Shown: positions 16,887 to 26,271 of the stretch, piece by piece | How positions within the stretch are numbered: the stretch's first letter is position 1 | How the letters are laid out: every line of letters begins with the position of its first letter | From: Sanguibacter keddieii | GTDB taxonomy: Bacteria > Actinomycetota > Actinomycetes > Actinomycetales > Actinomycetaceae | Direction of reading: 5' to 3' | Length of the DNA: 64,000 bases | Assembly: GCF_001064145.1 (NCBI RefSeq) | Contig: NZ_JVOJ01000059.1 | Coordinates: 41,510-105,509 of the forward strand | Position numbers and translations under genes: made by a program | Notes under the pieces: model-generated | What the model was told of the DNA's origin: nothing | Database searches by the model: none | Seen by the model: the letters and a program-made list of their open reading frames with translations, nothing else

Positions 16887-17900
16887 TCAGACCAGGCGAT
16901 CCACCATGAGGTTCGCGAAGGCCTCCAGCGCGGTCTTCGCCTCACCCTTGGGCAGCGGTGCCAGCGCGGCGATCGCGGCGTTCGCCCACGTGCGCGCGAG
17001 CTCGCGCGTCTCATCAAGGACGTCGTGGCTGCGTAGCTGCTCGACGACCGACGCCAGGGCCTCATCCGAGGACAGGTCACCCGTCAGCTCGCGCAGGATG
17101 CGCGCGCCGGCCTCGTCGATCGTGCCAGCCGTCTCCCGGCGACGCAGGAGGAGGACGGGCAGCGTGTCCACGCCCTCGCGCAGATCGGTGCCAGGCGTCT
17201 TGCCCGACTGCTCGCCCGAAGACGCCAGGTCAAGCACGTCGTCAGCAATCTGGAAGGCGACACCCACCTTCTCACCAAAGTCGCTCACGACGTCCGCCAT
17301 CAGCTGGCCGGCTCCCGACAGCAGCGCGCCGAAGGACGCGGCGGTGGACACGAGCGAGCCCGTCTTATCCGCCAAGACCTGCAGGTAGAAGTCCACGCGA
17401 TCCGCGCCGCCCGTCGGGCCGAAGGTCTCATTGAGCTGGCCCTCACACAGACGCTCGAACGTGCGCGCGTGGTGCGCGACGATCTCGGGGCCCAGCGACG
17501 CCACCAGCAGCGACGCGCGAGCGAACAGGATGTCGCCCGCCAGAATCGCGCGGTTATTGCCCCACAGGTGCTGAGCCGAGGGCACGCCGCGACGCGTGGG
17601 CGCCGAATCCATGACGTCGTCGTGGTACAGGGATGCCAGGTGCGTGAGCTCAACCGCCGTCGCAGCAGTGATGACCTGCTCGTCGAGCGCACGCTCGGGC
17701 TCGCCCAGCTGCGCGCACACGAGGGTGAGCAGCGGACGCATCCGCTTGCCGCCCGCGACCGCAAGATGACGAGTCAGCTCGTCCGTCAGGTCACGAGACG
17801 AGGACACGGCGTCGAGGAGACGACGCTCGACGACCTCGAGCCCCGGGGTAATACGGGACTCGAGGTCGGGAACATGAAGATCGGGTGTTTGAGCGCTCAC
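16887..17900 (-). CDS. Long-chain polyprenyl diphosphate synthase
   Basis: A 337-residue trans-prenyltransferase, which builds the isoprenoid tail of menaquinone. First aspartate-rich motif in LYHDDVMDSAPTRRG (DDxxD), second in QIADDVLDLASS (DDxxD). KRMRPLLTLV is the substrate-binding KxRP region. GTG 17900 is chosen because it overlaps the nuoN stop (GTGA), implying coupled translation; the upstream extension to 17981 reads through nuoN. Chain length is not predictable. Placement at the end of the nuo operon links quinone supply with complex I. Confidence 0.88.
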   Translation of the reverse strand: MSAQTPDLHVPDLESRITPGLEVVERRLLDAVSSSRDLTDELTRHLAVAGGKRMRPLLTLVCAQLGEPERALDEQVITAATAVELTHLASLYHDDVMDSAPTRRGVPSAQHLWGNNRAILAGDILFARASLLVASLGPEIVAHHARTFERLCEGQLNETFGPTGGADRVDFYLQVLADKTGSLVSTAASFGALLSGAGQLMADVVSDFGEKVGVAFQIADDVLDLASSGEQSGKTPGTDLREGVDTLPVLLLRRRETAGTIDEAGARILRELTGDLSSDEALASVVEQLRSHDVLDETRELARTWANAAIAALAPLPKGEAKTALEAFANLMVDRLV

Positions 17901-19465
17901 GGAATCAGTATGACGATCTTTTCGAGCAGACTCAACACGGGACCGGGGAAGACGCCCAGGGCGAGCGTCCCAATCGCGCACACCGCGATCGCCAGGGCCG
18001 ACAGGCCCTCCGACTTCACCACGACAGACTCGTCACCGGGCTCGGTGAAGAACATCAGGCGCACGAGGCGGAAGTAGTAGAAAGCGGTGATCGCGGAAGC
18101 CACGAGGCCCACGATCGCGAGCCAGCCGATGCCGCCCTTGATCGCGTCGGAGAAAATCACGAACTTCCCAATGAAACCGCCCGTCAGCGGGATGCCCGCG
18201 AACGACAGCAGGAAGATCAGCATCGCGCCCGCGATCCACGGGTTGGTGCGGCCGATACCCGCCCACTTGCGCAGGCTCGTCGCCTCGCCCAGGACGTTGC
18301 CGTCCGCGTCGCGGCCGCGCACCAGCGTGACCACGCCGAAGGCGCCGACCGTCGCCAGGCCATAACCGAGCGTGTAGAACAACACATGGCCCGTGCCGCC
18401 CTTCTGGATCGCGAGAATCCCCATCAGAATGAAGCCCGCGTGGGCGATCGAGGAGTAGGCCAGCATGCGCTTGACGTTATCCTGCACGAGGCCGGCGAAG
18501 GTACCGACGAGGATCGTCAGGACCGCGATGGCCGCGAAGATGTACAGGAAATCCCACTGCAGGTAGGCGGCGGCGACCGTGTAGAAGCGAATCATCGCCG
18601 CGAAGGCCGCGATCTTCACGGCCGCTGCCATGAAACCGGTGACCGGGGTCGGGGCACCCGTGTAGACGTCGGGGGTCCATGCGTGGAAGGGAGCAGCGCC
18701 CACCTTGAACAGCAGACCCACCATCACGCAGAACACGCCCACGAGGACCATCCAGTCCATGTTGGTGTTGGTGGAGATGGCCTCGGCCAGCGCGGAGATA
18801 CGCAGCGAGTTCGAGAAGCCGAAGAGGAAAGCGGAGCCCATGAGCAGGAAGCCCGAGGAGAAGGCACCAAGCACGAAGTACTTGAGGGCCGACTCGTAGG
18901 ACAGCTGGCGACGACGGCGGGCCGTGGCAGCCATGATGTACAGGGGAAGCGACATGACCTCGAGGGCCACAAACAGCATCACAAAGTTGTCCGCAGCGGG
19001 GAACATCATCATGCCGCCCAGCGAGAACAGGGTCAGCGGGAAGATCTCGGAACGCTGGTAGCCCTTGCGCTCCGACAGCTCCTCGGCGGCCGAGTCCGGA
19101 CGGTCCGACGGCTGGCCGGCGAACGCGCCGTCACCGACGGAAGTGCGGTCGGCCATCACGAGGACGGCGAAGAAGGCGATGATGGCGAGGGCCGACTGAG
19201 CGGCAATCGTCAGCGGATCCTCCATGTACTCCCCCAGCGTCACCGGCGTGGCCAGGACGGGGGACCAGCGCAGGGCGAGCATGACGCACGCGCCGGCGGT
19301 CGCCAGGATCGACAGGCCGATCACGAGGGGTCGGCGTGCCTTGGCCGGTGCGAAGGCCTCGACGAGGACGCCGAGAACCGCGCCGCCCAGCACGATGAGG
19401 ATGGGCGCGAGGCTCACCCAGTGAACCTCGGGGGCCTGGAAGTTAGCCATGGGTAGGACGTTCAC
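17897..19465 (-). CDS. nuoN: NADH-quinone oxidoreductase subunit N
   Basis: A 522-residue antiporter-like membrane subunit of complex I with about 14 helices. It has ESALKYFVLGAFSSGFLLMG (conserved Lys in the broken-helix region), GAAPFHAWTPDVYTGAPTPV, and RMLAYSSIAHAGF. It starts at GTG 19465, overlapping the nuoM stop (GTGA). An internal insertion with DRTSVGDGAFAGQPSDRPD (about 100-125) is hydrophilic. It pumps protons with nuoM and nuoL. Confidence 0.95.
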   Translation of the reverse strand: MNVLPMANFQAPEVHWVSLAPILIVLGGAVLGVLVEAFAPAKARRPLVIGLSILATAGACVMLALRWSPVLATPVTLGEYMEDPLTIAAQSALAIIAFFAVLVMADRTSVGDGAFAGQPSDRPDSAAEELSERKGYQRSEIFPLTLFSLGGMMMFPAADNFVMLFVALEVMSLPLYIMAATARRRRQLSYESALKYFVLGAFSSGFLLMGSAFLFGFSNSLRISALAEAISTNTNMDWMVLVGVFCVMVGLLFKVGAAPFHAWTPDVYTGAPTPVTGFMAAAVKIAAFAAMIRFYTVAAAYLQWDFLYIFAAIAVLTILVGTFAGLVQDNVKRMLAYSSIAHAGFILMGILAIQKGGTGHVLFYTLGYGLATVGAFGVVTLVRGRDADGNVLGEATSLRKWAGIGRTNPWIAGAMLIFLLSFAGIPLTGGFIGKFVIFSDAIKGGIGWLAIVGLVASAITAFYYFRLVRLMFFTEPGDESVVVKSEGLSALAIAVCAIGTLALGVFPGPVLSLLEKIVILIP

Positions 19466-21021
19466 TGTGCGCTCCCTTCAGCGGTGGCGCCGACCTGCGT
19501 CGTGGGCAGGCCGAGGTCTGATGCAACCGGGGTCAGTGCGCTCACGAGAGGCGCCGACCAGATACCAAGGACGAGCATCGCGGCCACGAGGGGCACCATG
19601 ACGCCGCGCTCACGGCCGTTCAGGTCCGCCAGGTCCTCCTTGCCCTTGCCGGGGGCGCCGGTGAAGACGCGCTGGTAGGGCATGAGGACGTAGAGGGCGG
19701 CGATGACGACGCCGAGCACCGCAAAGAGCGCCAGCGGACCGCTGACCGTCCACGTACCCATGAGCACGAGGTACTCGGGGACGAAGCCGGACAGGCCGGG
19801 CAGGGCGATGGACGCGAGGCCGGACACGAGCCACAGACCCGCGAGAACCGGGGTCACGCGCTGCATGCCGACGTACTCACGCATGTCCTGCGTGCCACCG
19901 CGGCGCGACAGCCAGCCGGAGAGCAGGAACATCGCGGCGATCGAGACGCCGTGGGCGACCATGTAGAACATGGCGCCGACGAGAGCAATCTGCGAGCCGA
20001 TGAAGATGCCCAGGACCATGAAGCCAAAGTGCGACACGGAGGTGTAGGACACGAGGCGCATGATGTCGTTCTGGCCGTTGGCCGCCAGGCCGCCCCACAG
20101 GATGGAGACGACGGCGAGCACGCACATGACCCACTTCGCGGAGGCGGCCGCGCCGGGGGTCAGCTGCAGGCACAGGGCGATCATGCCGAAGGTGCCGATC
20201 TTGTCCAGGACGCCGACGAGCAGCACCGAGGTGCCGGGGCGTGCGACGGCGGCCGTGTCGGGCAGCCAGGTGTGCACCGGGACCATGGGGGCCTTGATCG
20301 CGAAGGCAACCATGAAGGTCACGAAGATGACCATCTGAATGACGAGCGGGGCGCTCGGCAAGATGTGGGCGAGCGTGTCAATGCGGAAGAACGTCGACAC
20401 GTCCTGCACCGCCTGCGACCCCTTCGCCCACAGGTAGAGGATGCCACCGAGCATCACCAGTCCACCGAACAGCGAGTACAGCAGGAACTTCATCGCTGCC
20501 TTGTGACGCGCTGCCTCGTCACCGACGCCGTAGCGACCGATCATGAGGTAGAGCGGCACGAGCATCGCTTCGAAGGCGAAGTAGAAGACCGTCAGGTCGT
20601 AGGCCGCGAAGATGACGACCATGAACGACTGGAGAGCCAGGACCAGCGCCGGGTAGGCGCCGCGGTCCTCGGCATCGTCCTCGTCCCAACCCGCAATAAG
20701 CACGAGCGGCACGAGGCCGATCGCCAGGAGGATCATGACCAGGCCCAGGGACGTGACGCCGAGGGACCAGGTGATGCCGATCTGGGGGATCCACAGATGG
20801 GACTCGTACACCTGGTACGAGGCCGGGGCGGACCAGTCGAACACGGAGGCGGCCACGTACACGCCGAGCGCGAGCTCGACGAGGGAGACCACCAGGGCGA
20901 CGACGCGCCCGGCGGCGCGCCTCAGGGGCGGGAGGAAGCCGAGGAGGGCCGCGCCCGCAGCCGGAATGGCCACGAGGACGGACAGCCACGGGAAGTTAGC
21001 AGCAACCATTGCACTTTCCAT
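19462..21021 (-). CDS. nuoM: NADH-quinone oxidoreductase subunit M
   Basis: A 519-residue antiporter-like membrane subunit. Conserved motifs: AFEAMLVPLYLMIGRYG (membrane Glu and its neighbours), KFLLYSLFGGLVML (Lys), KAPMVPVHTWLPDTA (Lys and His in helix 8), and RLVSYTSVSHFGFMVLG. ATG 21021 (MESAMVAANF) is taken with AAGGGG upstream; ATG 21009 is also possible. The start follows nuoL by 13 bp; the stop overlaps nuoN. Confidence 0.94.
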   Translation of the reverse strand: MESAMVAANFPWLSVLVAIPAAGAALLGFLPPLRRAAGRVVALVVSLVELALGVYVAASVFDWSAPASYQVYESHLWIPQIGITWSLGVTSLGLVMILLAIGLVPLVLIAGWDEDDAEDRGAYPALVLALQSFMVVIFAAYDLTVFYFAFEAMLVPLYLMIGRYGVGDEAARHKAAMKFLLYSLFGGLVMLGGILYLWAKGSQAVQDVSTFFRIDTLAHILPSAPLVIQMVIFVTFMVAFAIKAPMVPVHTWLPDTAAVARPGTSVLLVGVLDKIGTFGMIALCLQLTPGAAASAKWVMCVLAVVSILWGGLAANGQNDIMRLVSYTSVSHFGFMVLGIFIGSQIALVGAMFYMVAHGVSIAAMFLLSGWLSRRGGTQDMREYVGMQRVTPVLAGLWLVSGLASIALPGLSGFVPEYLVLMGTWTVSGPLALFAVLGVVIAALYVLMPYQRVFTGAPGKGKEDLADLNGRERGVMVPLVAAMLVLGIWSAPLVSALTPVASDLGLPTTQVGATAEGSAQ

Positions 21022-21034
21022 TGTCGTGTACCCC

Positions 21035-23011
21035 TTACAGCCTGAATCCGAGGACGATGGCCAGGGCGAGGATGACGCCACCCAGGATGTAGGCGGCGTA
21101 CGTGCGCACGAGGCCGTTCTGGGTGATGCCGACGATGCGTCCGAGCAGCTGCGAGCCGGCACCGAGGCCGTTCAGCGCACCGTCGATGGCGCTCGCATCG
21201 CCGACGGTCGCGACGGTGACGAGGCCCTTAGCGGGCATCATGAACAGGGTCTCGTTGACGGTGTCCTGGTAGAGGTCGCGGCGCGCGGCCTCGGTCAGGG
21301 CGTTGCCTGCGGGGACGGAGGTGGGAACCTCGTCGCGCCCGTACTTCATCCACGCGATAACCGCGCCGAGGATGACGAGGGCGAGGGTGGCTCCCTGAAT
21401 GATGTACTCGTTGAGGACGGGATCACCGTGCGTGACGTGACCGATCGAGGGGACCAGCCAGTCGGTGAAGGTGTTACCCACGGAGAGGGCACCGCCGAGG
21501 AGAACCGCGCCGATGGCGAGGATGATCATCGGGATCGTCATGAGCGGGCCGGACTCGTGCGGGTGCACGGGCGCGCCCTCCGCCTCGGTGGTCCAGCGGG
21601 CCTTGCCGTGGAACGTCATGAAGAAGAGACGCGACATGTAGAACGCGGTCACGCCCGCGCCGATCATCGCGACGGGGCCGTAGACCCAGCCGGCCCACAG
21701 AGCAATGTTGCCGCCGAAGCTGTCGGCACTGAAGGCGGCCTCGATGATCTTGTCCTTCGACCAGTAGCCGGAGAACGGTGGAACGCCGAGGATGGCGAGC
21801 CAGCCCATCATGAACGTCAGCCACGTGACCTTCATGGCGCCGCGCAGGGCGCCGAAGCGGCGCATGTTCACCTGGTCGCCCATGCCGTGCATGACGGAAC
21901 CGGCACCGAGGAACATGAGGGCCTTGAAGAAGCCGTGGGTAAAGAGGTGGAAGATCGAAAACGCCCAGCCGATGGGGCCCAGGCCCGCGCCCAGCATCAT
22001 GTAGCCGATCTGGCTCATGGTGGAGGCGGCGAGGACCTTCTTCATGTCGTCCTTCGCGCAACCGACGATCGCGCCGAAGAGGAGCGTGATCGCGCCGATG
22101 ATGGCGACGGCGGTCGCCGCGATGGGGGCAGCCATGAAGACGTCGCCGGAACGAACAATCAGGTAGACGCCGGCGGTGACCATCGTGGCCGCGTGGATAA
22201 GCGCGGAGACGGGGGTCGGGCCCGCCATTGCGTCGCCCAGCCACGCCTGCAGCGGGAACTGAGCGGACTTACCGCAGGCGGCAACCAGCAGGAAGAATCC
22301 GATGACCGTCGCGGACGCCGCGGGGATCGACTCGACCTGGGAAGATACGACGGAGAAGGACACCGAGTGGAAGGAGGCGACCATCGCCATCATGGCGATC
22401 AGCATGCCCATGTCGCCGACACGGTTCATGACGAACGCCTTCTTGGCGGCCACCGCGTAGGCGGGGACGTGGTTCCAGAAGCCGATCAGCAGGTAGGACG
22501 CCAGGCCCACGCCTTCCCAACCGGCAAACAGGCCGGCGTAGGAATCAGCCAGGACCAGGGTCAGCATCGCCGCGATGAAGAAGTTCAGGTAGGCGAAGAA
22601 GCGACGGCGGGCCGCATCGTGCTCCATGTAGGCGATCGCGTACACGTGGATGAGCGAACCGACGAAGGTCACCAGGATGACGAACGTGATCGACAGCGGG
22701 TCCACGAGGAGACCGAAGTCGACGGTGAAGTCACCGGCGGGGATCCACGTGAACAGCGTCTGGCCAAAGCGGCGCGCATCCACGGGCGCGTTCCACATCT
22801 GGGCGGCGATGAGCGCGCCAACCACGAAGGTGGACCAGGACGCGAGGGTCGCCAGCAGGTGGCCCCACTTGTCCGAGGCGCGGCCCAGCGCCAGGAGCAG
22901 GCCTGCGCTGGCCAGCGGGATGAGGATGAGCAGCCACGCGTAGGCGGCGGCTCCGGTGGCGGGGACCGTATCGTAGACGGAGAGAGCCTGCGGGAACATG
23001 AAGGTAGTCAT
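21035..23011 (-). CDS. nuoL: NADH-quinone oxidoreductase subunit L
   Basis: A 658-residue antiporter-like subunit, the largest in the membrane arm. GWEGVGLASYLLIGFW is the discharging Glu region, KKAFVMNRVGDMGML the Lys helix, KSAQFPLQAWLGDAMAGPTPVSALIHAATMVTAG the long conserved block, and AASTMSQIGYMMLG the next. The C-terminal lateral helix region runs from about 545 to the final hydrophobic anchor. Length matches bacterial NuoL (about 610-660). Confidence 0.95.
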   Translation of the reverse strand: MTTFMFPQALSVYDTVPATGAAAYAWLLILIPLASAGLLLALGRASDKWGHLLATLASWSTFVVGALIAAQMWNAPVDARRFGQTLFTWIPAGDFTVDFGLLVDPLSITFVILVTFVGSLIHVYAIAYMEHDAARRRFFAYLNFFIAAMLTLVLADSYAGLFAGWEGVGLASYLLIGFWNHVPAYAVAAKKAFVMNRVGDMGMLIAMMAMVASFHSVSFSVVSSQVESIPAASATVIGFFLLVAACGKSAQFPLQAWLGDAMAGPTPVSALIHAATMVTAGVYLIVRSGDVFMAAPIAATAVAIIGAITLLFGAIVGCAKDDMKKVLAASTMSQIGYMMLGAGLGPIGWAFSIFHLFTHGFFKALMFLGAGSVMHGMGDQVNMRRFGALRGAMKVTWLTFMMGWLAILGVPPFSGYWSKDKIIEAAFSADSFGGNIALWAGWVYGPVAMIGAGVTAFYMSRLFFMTFHGKARWTTEAEGAPVHPHESGPLMTIPMIILAIGAVLLGGALSVGNTFTDWLVPSIGHVTHGDPVLNEYIIQGATLALVILGAVIAWMKYGRDEVPTSVPAGNALTEAARRDLYQDTVNETLFMMPAKGLVTVATVGDASAIDGALNGLGAGSQLLGRIVGITQNGLVRTYAAYILGGVILALAIVLGFRL

Positions 23012-23026
23012 GAGTTATGTCCTCCC

Positions 23027-23326
23027 TCAGTTCTTCAGCAGGTTGAGATCGTCCATGCTCGTGGTCGAGCGCGAACGATAGATGGACACGATGATCGACA
23101 GGCCGACGACGACTTCAGCCGCCGCGACGACCATGACGAAGAACGCCATGATCTCGCCGTCAACGTTGGAGTTAATGCGCGAGAACGTCACGAGGACGAG
23201 GTTCGCGGCGTTGAGCATCATTTCGACGCCCATGAGCGCGATGACCGCACTGCGGCGCACGAGGACCGTGGTCGCACCGATGGCGAACAGCACACCCGCA
23301 AGGATGAGGTACCAGGCGAGGCTCAC
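23027..23326 (-). CDS. nuoK: NADH-quinone oxidoreductase subunit K
   Basis: A 99-residue protein with three membrane helices, carrying the two conserved glutamates ([14 protein letters not shown] and [12 protein letters not shown]). Start GTG 23326 overlaps the nuoJ stop (GTGA). Typical length (about 100). It forms part of the proton channel E-channel region between the quinone site and the antiporters. Confidence 0.94.
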   Translation of the reverse strand: MSLAWYLILAGVLFAIGATTVLVRRSAVIALMGVEMMLNAANLVLVTFSRINSNVDGEIMAFFVMVVAAAEVVVGLSIIVSIYRSRSTTSMDDLNLLKN

Positions 23327-24300
23327 TTGCTCTCCTCCTTCTTCTCAATGGGGGTGGTGGTGCGCGCCTTGCGAGCCCGGGGCTGGGCCAGACCGGTGGG
23401 CGCGTCCGCGCCGGGCATACCGAAGGCGCCGGAGCGGGGGACGTCGGGCGTGCGCCCGATGGTGTAGGGCGACTCGTCGAGCTCGGAGGCCTCGACCGTC
23501 GTGGTGCGCGCAAGTGCGAGCTGCTCGGAGACCTCGGGGGCGACCTCGCCGATCGCGCGGGTCAGGCCACGCACGCGCAGGACTCGGGGCACCGACTCCT
23601 CGACCGGGCCGAGGGTCTCGCCGGAGACGGCGGGCACGTCGGCCGCGTTCGACTGGGCGTAGACACCGGGGGCGGGCAGCTGGCCGATGCGAGCGCCCTT
23701 CTCGGCGAACGCGCGCATCTTGTTGCGGGCCGTCTCGAACTGGTCGGCCTTCGGGGTGAGGCGATCAGAGTGGGTCAGCAGCATCGCGCCGACAGCGGCC
23801 GTGATCAGCAGGCCGCCGGCGAGCTCCATGCTCAGCCAGTGCTCCTGGAACAGAGTGATCGCCAGGTCGGTGATCGGCTGGTCGGAGTAGGGATCGACCT
23901 CGACGGGCTTGTGCGGGGCGGGCACGGCCTTGAGGATCGCCGTCGTGACGATGACGATCAGGCCGAGGCCGCCGAGCACTGCCGCGACGATCGCGCCGCG
24001 GGACTGGCGGGCGTAGTCGTCTGAGGTGCCGATGCCGATCAGCATGATGACAAAGAGGAACAGCATCATGATCGCGCCGGTGTACACGACGATTTGCGCG
24101 ACGCCCAGGAAGGGGGCGCTATTCGCGATGTACAGGACTGCCAGGCCGAGCATGACGCCGACCATGCAGATGACCGAGTGCGCGGCCTTCTTGAAAAAGA
24201 GGACACCCAAAGCGCAGGCGACCATGACAATGGCCGTGCATGCGAAGAGGATGATCTCCCCCGTTGACCCCATCATGGGCCAACCATTGGACAGGTTCAT
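23323..24300 (-). CDS. nuoJ: NADH-quinone oxidoreductase subunit J, long form
   Basis: A 325-residue NuoJ. The first about 185 residues have the five membrane helices, with [31 protein letters not shown] including the conserved pi-bulge helix 3. The following about 140 residues are hydrophilic, rich in Arg, Pro and Glu ([22 protein letters not shown]), ending in KKEESK. Bacterial NuoJ is often near 170-260 residues, so the tail is long. It lies on the cytoplasmic side by topology inference. The ATG at 24300 overlaps nuoI. Confidence 0.92.
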   Translation of the reverse strand: MNLSNGWPMMGSTGEIILFACTAIVMVACALGVLFFKKAAHSVICMVGVMLGLAVLYIANSAPFLGVAQIVVYTGAIMMLFLFVIMLIGIGTSDDYARQSRGAIVAAVLGGLGLIVIVTTAILKAVPAPHKPVEVDPYSDQPITDLAITLFQEHWLSMELAGGLLITAAVGAMLLTHSDRLTPKADQFETARNKMRAFAEKGARIGQLPAPGVYAQSNAADVPAVSGETLGPVEESVPRVLRVRGLTRAIGEVAPEVSEQLALARTTTVEASELDESPYTIGRTPDVPRSGAFGMPGADAPTGLAQPRARKARTTTPIEKKEESK

Positions 24301-24950
24301 CAGTGTGCCTCCTCGGCGACTCGCACCGTCTTGAGGGAGGGGTCGTCAGGGCGGCGGCTCGCCACCCAGTCAACCTGGGCAGCGGTGGGGCCGGTGACTT
24401 CCCCGCGGTAGTAGTCGATGTCGTTCTTACCCTCGACCATGGGGTGGGGCGCTGCGAGCATGCCGTCAGCGAGCGGGACCAGGAGGTCTTCCTTCTCGTA
24501 GATGTCGTCCTCGCGGGTGTACTTGGCGATTTCGAAGTCGTTCGTCATCGTCAGGGCGCGCGTGGGGCACGCCTCGATGCACATACCGCAGAAGATGCAG
24601 CGCAGGTAGTTGATCTGGTAGACGCGGCCGTAACGCTCGCCCGCAGAGTACTGCTCCTCGGGCGTGTTCGAGGCGGCCTCGACGAAGATCGCGTCAGCGG
24701 GGCACGCCCAGGCGCACAGCTCGCAGCCGACGCACTTTTCCAGGCCATCGTCGTAGCGGTTGAGCTGGTGACGACCGTGGTAGCGGGGCATGACGCGCGC
24801 GGGTTCGCGCGGGTACTGCTCGGTGACGGTGGGCCGGAAGAAGGAAGCCATGGTGACTCCGTAACCGGCCATGGGCGCGACGAACTGGGCGAGGGCACCC
24901 TTGGGGTCATGCTCGAAGAGCATTTCCTCGTCGGTGGTCTTCTCACTCAT
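24300..24950 (-). CDS. nuoI: NADH-quinone oxidoreductase subunit I (2 x 4Fe-4S)
   Basis: A 216-residue peripheral subunit carrying clusters N6a and N6b. The two motifs are [16 protein letters not shown] and [16 protein letters not shown] (CxxCxxCxxxCP). An N-terminal amphipathic segment ([19 protein letters not shown]) anchors it. ATG 24950 (MSEKTTDEE) is used; the reading from 25031 enters nuoH. It hands electrons to the quinone site at nuoB. Confidence 0.95.
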   Translation of the reverse strand: MSEKTTDEEMLFEHDPKGALAQFVAPMAGYGVTMASFFRPTVTEQYPREPARVMPRYHGRHQLNRYDDGLEKCVGCELCAWACPADAIFVEAASNTPEEQYSAGERYGRVYQINYLRCIFCGMCIEACPTRALTMTNDFEIAKYTREDDIYEKEDLLVPLADGMLAAPHPMVEGKNDIDYYRGEVTGPTAAQVDWVASRRPDDPSLKTVRVAEEAH

Positions 24951-26271
24951 CGGTGGACTCCTTCGGGCTATCGATTGCCGAGGCCGGGGCCAGCTCGCCC
25001 TCGATGGTGGCGAGGCCGCGCGGCGAAGCAACGGGGGTCTGTCCGGGCAGCGGCGGGACGGGGAATCCGTCCTCGAAGCCGGTGTATTCGCGCTCGGAGG
25101 CGGGGATCTCCTCGGGCTCGCCCTTGTCGGTGAGCCAAATGATCGCCAGGGCGATCAGGAAGAGGACGCCGACGCCTCCGAAGAGAACGTGGTTGGGGAG
25201 CTGCACAAACTGGGTGATGCCGCGCACCAGGGCGACGAGCACGAGCCAGCCCAGGGCGATGGGCATGAGGCGCTTCCAGCCGAGGTTCATAAACTGGTCG
25301 TAGCGGAAGCGCAGCAGCGTGGCGCGCGTCCAGATCATGAGGAACATGAAGAACCAGATCTTCAGGAAGAACCAGAGCATGCCCCACCAGCCGGAGTTCA
25401 GGAACTCGACGTGGGAGAGCGGCCACGGGGCGTGCCATCCGCCGAAGAACATCGTGGTGGCCACGGCCGAGACGTTGAGCATGTTGACGTACTCGGACAG
25501 GTAGTACCAGCCGAACTTCATCGACGAGTACTCGGTCATGTGGCCGGCGACGATCTCGCCTTCGGCCTCGGGGAGGTCGAAGGGAAGACGGTTGACTTCA
25601 CCGACGGCACTGATGCAGTAGATGACGAACGCCGGGAACAGGGTGAATGCCCACCAGAACTGCCCCTGAGCTGCGACGATCTGCGAGGTGGACATGGAGC
25701 CCGACATGAGGAACACGCTCACGAGGGACAGGCCCATGGCCAGTTCGTAGGAGATGACCTGCGCGGAGGAACGCACGGCGCCGTACAGCGGCAGGGTCGA
25801 ACGGGTCGACCAGCCACCCAGGACGATGCCGTACAGGCCCAGCGAGGCGATCGCCAGGATGTACAGGGAGGCGACGGGCATGTCGGCCAGCTGCAACGGC
25901 GTGGAGTGGCCGAAGATCTTGACGTTCGGGCCCATCGGGATGACCGCGTAGACGCTGAACGCTGCGAACGCGGCGATCGCGGGGGCCAGGAAGTACAGGA
26001 ACCTCTCGGCCCGGCGGGTCCACATGTCCTCCTTGAAGAGGAGCTTGCCGGCGTCCGCGAACGCCTGGAACAGGCCGAGGGGGCCCGCGACGTTCGGGCC
26101 GGGACGCGTCTGCATGCGGCCCAGGCCTCGGCGCTCGACCCACAGGGCCAGCAGCACGTTGGCGATCAGGAAGACGATGATGAACACGGCCTTGATGAGG
26201 CTGAGCCACCATGTTTCGTGGCTGAAGTCCGCGGCGGTGTACTCCGGGACTGCGAAGGGTGCGAGTGTCAT
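24943..26271 (-). CDS. nuoH: NADH-quinone oxidoreductase subunit H
   Basis: A 442-residue membrane subunit that forms the quinone tunnel with nuoB and nuoD. It has [46 protein letters not shown] (the conserved acidic loop) and [15 protein letters not shown]. The C terminus after about 395 is a hydrophilic tail. ATG 26271 overlaps nuoG by 4 bp. Near the 3' end one copy of GAGGCCGGGGC lies at 24980-24990. Confidence 0.95.
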   Translation of the reverse strand: MTLAPFAVPEYTAADFSHETWWLSLIKAVFIIVFLIANVLLALWVERRGLGRMQTRPGPNVAGPLGLFQAFADAGKLLFKEDMWTRRAERFLYFLAPAIAAFAAFSVYAVIPMGPNVKIFGHSTPLQLADMPVASLYILAIASLGLYGIVLGGWSTRSTLPLYGAVRSSAQVISYELAMGLSLVSVFLMSGSMSTSQIVAAQGQFWWAFTLFPAFVIYCISAVGEVNRLPFDLPEAEGEIVAGHMTEYSSMKFGWYYLSEYVNMLNVSAVATTMFFGGWHAPWPLSHVEFLNSGWWGMLWFFLKIWFFMFLMIWTRATLLRFRYDQFMNLGWKRLMPIALGWLVLVALVRGITQFVQLPNHVLFGGVGVLFLIALAIIWLTDKGEPEEIPASEREYTGFEDGFPVPPLPGQTPVASPRGLATIEGELAPASAIDSPKESTDE

